From Actinomycetospora endophytica (GTDB taxonomy: Bacteria; Actinomycetota; Actinomycetes; Mycobacteriales; Pseudonocardiaceae): a stretch of DNA of 64,000 nt. Each line of letters begins with the position of its first letter. Within the stretch, counting starts at the first letter, position 1. Below are positions 59,019 through 64,000 of the stretch, piece after piece. The stretch lies in NCBI RefSeq assembly GCF_021026375.1, contig NZ_JAJNDB010000004.1, positions 124,001-188,000 on the forward strand, in the 5' to 3' direction. The translations under genes were made by a program, and so were the position numbers. Below the pieces are notes generated by a model, which did not search any database, had not been told where the DNA came from, and saw only the letters and a list, made by a program, of their open reading frames with translations.

Positions 59019-60911
59019 ATGGGCCACGATCTGCACGTGGAACCGGACACCCGGAACGGCGCGGACTCCGACGTCGTCGCCGACGAGGTCCGGTCCGCCC
59101 CGAGCGACGAGCCGGCTCCGGAGCCGGGTGCGGTCGCGACGCTGGAGCCCGCCTCCGACCCGGCGTTGCCCGCTTCGGACCCGGCCCCGCCGGCCACGGT
59201 GGCGGAGCGGTTCGACCTCGGCGAGCGACTCGGCCGGGGTGCCGCGGCCAGCGTCTACCGCGCCCGGGACCGGCTGCTCGGGCGCGAGGTCGCCGTCAAG
59301 CTCTACGCCCCGGGTATCGGGACGCTCGAGTCGGCCTCCGTGCGACGGGAGATGCAGGCGACCGCCCAGGTCGCCCACCCCGGGGTGCTCGAGGTCTTCG
59401 ACGTCGGCGAGGTCGACGACCGCGTCTTCCTCGTCACCCGGCTGGTGCGCGGCGGGTCGCTCGCCGACGCGCTGGAACGCGGGCCGCTGCCGGTGGACGT
59501 CGTGGTCGGGCTCGCGGGCGAACTGCTCGCCGCGCTCGCGCACGTCCACGCGCTCGGGATCGTCCACCGCGACGTCAAGCCGGGGAACGTGCTGCTCGAT
59601 CCCGACGACGTCGAGGACCCGGCGGACCCCGACGACCCCGGCCCGGCGCGTGTCCACCCGGTGCTCGCCGACTTCGGGGTCGCGGCGATGGCGACCGCGA
59701 CCACCGTGCACGGGCAGGTCACCGGGACCGCGGCATACCTGGCGCCGGAGCAGGTGCGCGGTGAGGACGTCGCCTCGCCCGCGGACGTCTACGCGCTCGG
59801 GCTGGTCCTGCTCGAGTGCCTGACGGGGAAGCGGGAGTACCCGGGCGGGCCGGTCGAGTCGTCGGTGGCGCGCCTGCATCGCGACCCCGTCGTGCCGGAC
59901 GATCTGCCCGAGTCGCTGCGGGTGCTCCTCGCGGGGATGACGGCCGCGGCGCCCGTCGACCGGCCGAGCGCCCAGGAGGCGCGGGATCTGCTGCGGGCGC
60001 TGGCCGAGCCGTTGGGGCTGGACGAGGAGACGCTCGCGGTCCCGGCCGCGGTCCTGGCGGCGGACGCGGCGCCGGCCGCCCGGTCATCGATCGTGCTGGG
60101 CGCGGCGCCGGCGCCTCCCGTCCCGCCCGCTCCGGTCGAACCGCCGACCGGCCCGGTCGGGACGCAGACCCCGCCGCCCCGGTCGAGCACCCTGCGCCGC
60201 GGGCTCCTGGTCGGCGTCGTCGCGCTCGTCCTCGCGGGCGGCGTCGTCGGCGGGGTGGCGCTGACCAGCGGATCCGCCCCGCTCACCGCCGGACCCAACA
60301 CCCCGCTGCCCAGCGCTCCGGCCGCCCGACCACCGGCGCCGCTCCCGCCACCGCCATCCGGCACGAGCCCGGCAGCCGGACCGCAGGCCGACCCGGGCAC
60401 CGTCGCGCCCGCTCCGGCGGCGCCGGCCGACCCCGAGGATCCCGACGGCGGCGACGCCCCCCTGCCGGTGCCGCCCGCACCCGCGCCGAGCACTCCCGGC
60501 ACGCCGCCCGCCCCGGCACCGTGCCGCAGCGTGGTGTCCTCGTCGGCCGGGACCGGCGCGACCGCGCGGATCGTCTTCACCAACCGCGGCGACGCCGCCT
60601 GCACCCTGGTGGGCTTCCCGGCGGTGCGCTGGGTCGGCGCCGGGGGCAAGGCCGTCGGCGACCCGGCCACCCACGCCGGCACGCGCGGTCCGACCCTCAC
60701 CCTCGCGCCCGGGGGGTCGGTCGCGGCGACCCTGCGCATCGTGCCGGTCACCGAGTTCGACCCGACGAACTGCGCCGCCGTCGCCGTCCGCGGGCTGACG
60801 GTCCGGGCGCCGGGCACCACGACGGCGGCCACGCTGCCCCGCGCCGGGAAGGCCTGCTCGGGGAACATCGCGAAGCCGCAGCTGGCGGTCAGTCCGGTCG
60901 CGGCGCTGTGA
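59019..60911 (+). CDS. Receptor-type Ser/Thr protein kinase with DUF4232 ectodomain
   Basis: 630 residues. Kinase domain at about 64-340: LGRGAAASVYRARD, Lys94 in REVAVKLY, HRDVKPGN with Asp185, and DFG in LADFGVA near 218-220. An acidic insert sits between the catalytic loop and DFG. One TM helix near 390-412 (RRGLLVGVVALVLAGGVVGG). The external part is a Pro-rich linker and a C-terminal domain with four Cys (APCRSVV, ACTLVGF, NCAAVAV, KACSGN), matching DUF4232. It likely senses an extracellular cue and phosphorylates cytoplasmic proteins. Its stop overlaps the convergent K+ channel by 23 nt. Confidence 0.88.
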   Translation: MGHDLHVEPDTRNGADSDVVADEVRSAPSDEPAPEPGAVATLEPASDPALPASDPAPPATVAERFDLGERLGRGAAASVYRARDRLLGREVAVKLYAPGIGTLESASVRREMQATAQVAHPGVLEVFDVGEVDDRVFLVTRLVRGGSLADALERGPLPVDVVVGLAGELLAALAHVHALGIVHRDVKPGNVLLDPDDVEDPADPDDPGPARVHPVLADFGVAAMATATTVHGQVTGTAAYLAPEQVRGEDVASPADVYALGLVLLECLTGKREYPGGPVESSVARLHRDPVVPDDLPESLRVLLAGMTAAAPVDRPSAQEARDLLRALAEPLGLDEETLAVPAAVLAADAAPAARSSIVLGAAPAPPVPPAPVEPPTGPVGTQTPPPRSSTLRRGLLVGVVALVLAGGVVGGVALTSGSAPLTAGPNTPLPSAPAARPPAPLPPPPSGTSPAAGPQADPGTVAPAPAAPADPEDPDGGDAPLPVPPAPAPSTPGTPPAPAPCRSVVSSSAGTGATARIVFTNRGDAACTLVGFPAVRWVGAGGKAVGDPATHAGTRGPTLTLAPGGSVAATLRIVPVTEFDPTNCAAVAVRGLTVRAPGTTTAATLPRAGKACSGNIAKPQLAVSPVAAL

Positions 60912-61449
60912 CGTCCGGCCCGTTCTGACCCCGCGCCCGGGCACGCCGGGCGACGGACGCCATGGCGTTGACCACGAGGCCGAGCACGAGCAGGTCGGCG
61001 ACGATCTGAGCGGTCACGAGGTCGCGCGCGGGATCGGAGACCGCGGTGATGTCCCCGAACCCGACCGTGGCGAACGTCGTCACCGTGAAATACAGCGCGG
61101 TCGACCGGTCCAGGTGCTCGGAGAACGCCGCCGGGTCGGCCTCCGACCAGCGCAGGTACGTCGCGGCGAAGAGCAGCAGGAAGAGTGGGATCGCCACGGC
61201 CAGTGCCTCGCCGGCGCGCAGCCCCGGGTGTGGGGACCGGTCGATCGCGACGAACTGGCTGACCACGAGGGCGATGAACAGCAGGAGCCCGATGATCAGC
61301 GCGGCCAGCGCCACGGCCGGCGACGCCGCCGTCAGCGGCAGCGTCTCGTAGAGCAAGAGCAGCACCGCGATCGCGAGGATCGACCGCGCCGTACAGGCCG
61401 CCACCGTGCGCCACGGCGACGGCCCGTTCGCGGGCGGACCCGACGTCAC
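60889..61449 (-). CDS. Two-transmembrane potassium channel (TVGFGD filter)
   Basis: 186 residues. Two leading hydrophobic segments, a third one, then the pore: TALYFTVTTFATVGFGDITA and a final helix LVTAQIVADLLVLGLVVNAM. TVGFGD is a normal K+ filter. No RCK domain. GTG 61449 overlaps the stop of the transketolase-like gene (GTGA). A different K+ channel lies at 11306-11989. Confidence 0.85.
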   Translation of the reverse strand: MTSGPPANGPSPWRTVAACTARSILAIAVLLLLYETLPLTAASPAVALAALIIGLLLFIALVVSQFVAIDRSPHPGLRAGEALAVAIPLFLLLFAATYLRWSEADPAAFSEHLDRSTALYFTVTTFATVGFGDITAVSDPARDLVTAQIVADLLVLGLVVNAMASVARRARARGQNGPDVTAPRPD

Positions 61450-63794
61450 GCGCTCTCGGCGCCGTCGAGGGCGGCGGCCACGATCCCGTCGGCGTCGATG
61501 CCGTGCAGGGCGTAGGCGCTCGCGAGATCCGAGGACTGCCCGAAGGTGGTCACCCCGAGGTGGCGGGCATGGACGCGGTGCACGCCCGCCAGGAACGCCA
61601 GGGTGTGCGGGTGACCGTCGAGGACGGTGACCAGCGGGGCGGCGCGGTCGGCGGGGAACGCGGTGTCCAGGGCCCACCGGTCGCCGCCCTGGACGGCGCG
61701 GAAGAGCCGGTCGGGGCTGGTCACGACGACGACGTCGGCGGGCACTCCCAGCGCGTCGAGCCGGTCGGCGGCGGCGAGCGCGGCGGGCACCGTGGCGCCC
61801 ATGGCGGCGAGGGTCACCCGCGGGGTGGTCGAGGCGCGGCGCAGCAGGTAGGCGCCCCCGACCACGCCCCGACGACGGCGGGCGCGGGCGGCGGGGTCGG
61901 TGGGCACGGCGGCCAGCGACTGGTCGACCGGAGCGGTCGAGAGGCGCAGGTAGGTCGACGAGCCGTCGGGACGGCCGAGACGGCCGAGCCCGTCGAGCAG
62001 GCACCAGGTCACCTCGACCGCGAACGCCGGCTCGAATGCCACGCAGCCGGGCTGCTCGAGCCCGATCGACGGCGTGGTGATCGACTGGTGCGCGCCGCCC
62101 TCGGGCGCCAGCGACACCCCGGACGGGGTCCCGACCAGGATCGACTGGCCGCCCGCGTACATCCCGAACGCCCAGGGCTCGAGGGCGCGGGCGACGAACG
62201 GGTCGTAGAGCACCCCGATCGGCAGCAGCGGCTCGCCCCACCGTGACCAGGTCGCGCCGAGCTCGCCGAGCAGCCCGACGAGGTTGGTCTCGGCGATCCC
62301 GAGCTCGATGTGGCGCCCGGACGGGCGTTCGCGCCAGTGCAGGATCGTCTCGGCGTCGTCGTCGAACCAGTCGCGGCGCTCCCGGACCGACCAGGTCCCG
62401 ACCTTGTTCAGCCAGCCGCCGAGGTTGGTCGAGGACGCCACGTCCGGGGCGACGGTGACGACGCGGGCGGCCACGTCGGGGGCCTCACGGGTGAGGTCGA
62501 GCAGGGCCCGGCCCAGGGCCTGCTGGGTGGTGCCTGTGCCCGAAGGGGTGCGCCCGGCGTCGGACGGCACGACGGGGGCCGACTCGGCACCGTTCGTCGG
62601 ATCCCGTTCGAGGCGGGCGGCGGTCTCGGCGCACAGCCGGGCGGCGTCGGAGTCCGGGGGCAGCGGGCGCCACGGGTCGTCGAGGTCCGCGCCGACGTGC
62701 TCGGCGAGCTCGCGCATCTGCGTCTCGGACAGCAGCGACGAGTGGTTCTGCGGGTGCCCCTGGCTGGCCAGGCCGTAGCCCTTCACGGTATAGGCGAAGA
62801 TCACCGTCGGGCGGGTGTCGTCGATGGCGTCGAAGGCGTCGAGCAGCGCACCCAGGTCGTGGCCGCCGAGGTTGCGGATGGCGGCGTGGACGGCGTCGTC
62901 GTCGATCGTCTCGAGCAGCGAGGAGATCTTCCCGGGGTCGTCGGGGTGCTCGCTCGATCCCTCCCCGGGGACCCGTTCACGGAGCTGGGCCGGGGTGCAG
63001 CGCAGCAGCCGTTGGTACTCGGGGTTGGTCATCCCGTCGATGCGGCGCCGCAGCGCGGACCCGCCGTCGCGCGCGTAGAGGTCTTCGAGCAGCCGGCCGT
63101 ACTTCACCGTGACGACCTGCCAGCCCGCCGCCTCGAACAGCCCGTGCAGGCGGGTCACCGAGATGTCCGGGACGACCCGGTCCAGCGACTGCCGGTTGAA
63201 GTCGACGACCCAGCAGACCTCGCCGAGCTCGCGGACCATCGGGTCGAGGACGGCCTCCCACACGGCGCCCTCGTCGAGCTCGGCGTCGCCGACCAGCGAG
63301 AACTGCCGCCCGAGGATGCCGCGGCTGTTGGCGCGGGCCCCGACCCCGTGGGCGTAGCGCCGCGCGATCGCACCCCAGATCGGGGCGGTCGCGCCGATGC
63401 CGACCGAGCCGGTGGAGTAGTCGACCGGGTCGGGATCCTTCGAGCGCGACGGGTAGGACTGCAGCCCGCCCTTCTCGCGCAGCGTGGTCAGGTAGCGGGC
63501 GTCGAGGCGGCCCAGCAGGTGGTTGATCGCGTGCAGCACCGGGCTCGCGTGCGGCTTGACCGACACCCGGTCCTCCGGGCGCAGCGCCCCGAACCACAGC
63601 GCCGTCATGATCGAGGTGATCGACGCCGACGACGCCTGGTGCCCGCCCACCTTCAGCCCGCCCGGGTTCGGGCGCACCCGGTTGGCGTGGTCGATGATCG
63701 CGGTCGAGAGCCACAGCACCCGGTCCTCCACCGCGCGCAGTGCCTCCAGGTCCGCCGCCCCGGTCGGGGCGGGGGCGGGCATCGTCGTCGACAT
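61446..63794 (-). CDS. Transketolase/AceE-like thiamine-diphosphate enzyme
   Basis: 782 residues. KVGGHQASSASITSIMTALW, then VDYSTGSVGIGATAPIWGAI, ThDP motif GDAELDEGAVWEA followed by VVDFNRQSLDRVVPD, and the pyrimidine half with HIELGIAETNLVGLLGELGA. The order follows the homodimeric E1 (AceE-type) rather than classical transketolase, but it is about 110 residues shorter than AceE. Probable 2-oxo acid dehydrogenase or related enzyme; substrate not certain. ATG 63794 follows GAGGGGA. Coupled to the K+ channel. Confidence 0.87.
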   Translation of the reverse strand: MSTTMPAPAPTGAADLEALRAVEDRVLWLSTAIIDHANRVRPNPGGLKVGGHQASSASITSIMTALWFGALRPEDRVSVKPHASPVLHAINHLLGRLDARYLTTLREKGGLQSYPSRSKDPDPVDYSTGSVGIGATAPIWGAIARRYAHGVGARANSRGILGRQFSLVGDAELDEGAVWEAVLDPMVRELGEVCWVVDFNRQSLDRVVPDISVTRLHGLFEAAGWQVVTVKYGRLLEDLYARDGGSALRRRIDGMTNPEYQRLLRCTPAQLRERVPGEGSSEHPDDPGKISSLLETIDDDAVHAAIRNLGGHDLGALLDAFDAIDDTRPTVIFAYTVKGYGLASQGHPQNHSSLLSETQMRELAEHVGADLDDPWRPLPPDSDAARLCAETAARLERDPTNGAESAPVVPSDAGRTPSGTGTTQQALGRALLDLTREAPDVAARVVTVAPDVASSTNLGGWLNKVGTWSVRERRDWFDDDAETILHWRERPSGRHIELGIAETNLVGLLGELGATWSRWGEPLLPIGVLYDPFVARALEPWAFGMYAGGQSILVGTPSGVSLAPEGGAHQSITTPSIGLEQPGCVAFEPAFAVEVTWCLLDGLGRLGRPDGSSTYLRLSTAPVDQSLAAVPTDPAARARRRRGVVGGAYLLRRASTTPRVTLAAMGATVPAALAAADRLDALGVPADVVVVTSPDRLFRAVQGGDRWALDTAFPADRAAPLVTVLDGHPHTLAFLAGVHRVHARHLGVTTFGQSSDLASAYALHGIDADGIVAAALDGAESA

Positions 63795-63857
63795 CGGGTC
63801 CCCTCGATCGGCTGGCGACCAGTCTCGCCCGGCGGCGCGTTCGCGGCTACGCCGCAC

Positions 63858-63897
63858 GTGCGTGCGTTTCCGTGCTCCAGCACGGAAACGCACGCAC
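63858..63897. promoter_or_regulatory. Perfect 19-bp inverted repeat in a divergent promoter
   Basis: GTGCGTGCGTTTCCGTGCT and its exact complement flank a 2-nt CC loop. It lies 63 nt upstream of the minus-strand ATG and 14 nt before the TAAGGT of the next gene. No U-tract on either side, so a regulatory site or cruciform is more likely than a terminator. Confidence 0.65.
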
Positions 63898-63924
63898 AAG
63901 GGCGAAGCCCTAAGGTGCGGTCCG

Positions 63925-64000
63925 ATGCGCGCCCTCGCCCACCACGCCCCGTCCGGACCGTTCACCGAGATCGAGCTGCCGGAGCCGACACCCGGACCCC
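63925..64000 (+). CDS. N-terminus of a zinc-type (MDR) alcohol dehydrogenase-like protein, cut by the window edge
   Basis: Only 25 codons are visible: MRALAHHAPSGPFTEIELPE then PTPGP. The opening resembles medium-chain dehydrogenases and quinone oxidoreductases (MRA...ELPEPTPGPGEV). -10 TAAGGT (63911-63916) lies 8 nt before ATG 63925, so the mRNA may be leaderless. The large hairpin at 63858-63897 sits just upstream of it. Confidence 0.6.
   Translation, partial: MRALAHHAPSGPFTEIELPEPTPGP

Noticed and set aside
61446..63794. 1-deoxyxylulose-5-phosphate synthase
   Set aside because: Length, domain order and the HQASSAS and TGSVGIGA motifs fit AceE/transketolase-like E1 enzymes better.
1..64000. 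Prophage, CRISPR array, transposase or tRNA genes
   Set aside because: No integrase, transposase or phage gene, no regularly spaced repeats and no tRNA-like clover sequences were recognised anywhere in the window.

Overview
The window is very GC-rich actinomycete chromosome. Coding capacity is dense, GC at third codon positions is very high, GTG starts are common, and many neighbours overlap by 4 nt (ATGA or GTGA). Two mycothiol-dependent (MDMPI/DinB-like) enzymes, DUF3040, DUF6325 and DUF1707 proteins, an F420-type luciferase-like oxidoreductase and a DUF222/HNH (13E12-type) gene point to Actinomycetota. Pseudonocardiales (Pseudonocardia or Actinomycetospora-like) is the best guess, but that is inference. 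There is no rRNA, tRNA, CRISPR array or intact insertion sequence, and no gene-free gap exceeds 300 bases.

Layout. 1-9.1 kb: a 5'-truncated ATPase/TPR regulator, an MDMPI enzyme, a YrdC-like protein and two large MalT-type LuxR regulators. 9.1-18.4 kb: a compact set of membrane and stress-type genes (GAP, AI-2E family transporter, two-pore-helix K+ channel, DUF6325, SHOCT, DUF3040, YrhK-like, ClC channel, DUF1269, MFS, DUF7144). 18.4-31 kb: an MDMPI/metallo-beta-lactamase pair, a third large LuxR regulator, a luciferase-like oxidoreductase behind a double operator, a second AI-2E/GAP pair, a Crp/Fnr regulator and SMP-30. 31-42 kb: TetR regulators, methyltransferases, Clp-N and TPR proteins, a long acyl-CoA dehydrogenase, a YidC paralogue, a truncated hemoglobin and an M20 amidohydrolase. 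42-49 kb: kdpDE without kdpFABC, and an HNH protein under a perfect SOS box. 49-64 kb: methyltransferases, a broken racemase, SelO, an enolase-superfamily enzyme, YibE/F, a CtpC-like P-type ATPase with its PacL-like partner, a receptor kinase with a DUF4232 ectodomain, a K+ channel and a transketolase/AceE-like enzyme.

Main discovery. Nine promoters between 9.16 and 18.38 kb share a directional 17-bp imperfect palindrome, TCATCC-N5-GGGTGA. In every case a hexamer with A at position 2 and T at position 6 begins 23 or 24 nt past the motif. That places the motif about where a class II activator would sit (centre near -43) in place of a -35 box. Each site points at a gene of the membrane/stress set or at the MalT-type LuxR gene itself. 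I read this as a local, undescribed activator regulon and suggest that LuxR protein as its activator.

Other regulatory signals: a LexA/SOS box on the DUF222-HNH gene, a 19-bp-armed double operator on the luciferase-like gene, paired 18-bp operators between the Clp-N/HTH and TPR genes, a Zur-like box near the P-type ATPase cassette, and many promoters whose -10 lies 6-8 nt before the start codon (leaderless mRNAs). Decay is visible as two single-base frameshifts (a PF04672-type methyltransferase and an Asp/Glu racemase), a half methyltransferase, and the abutting 3' ends of a CGNR zinc-finger gene and an MFS gene.
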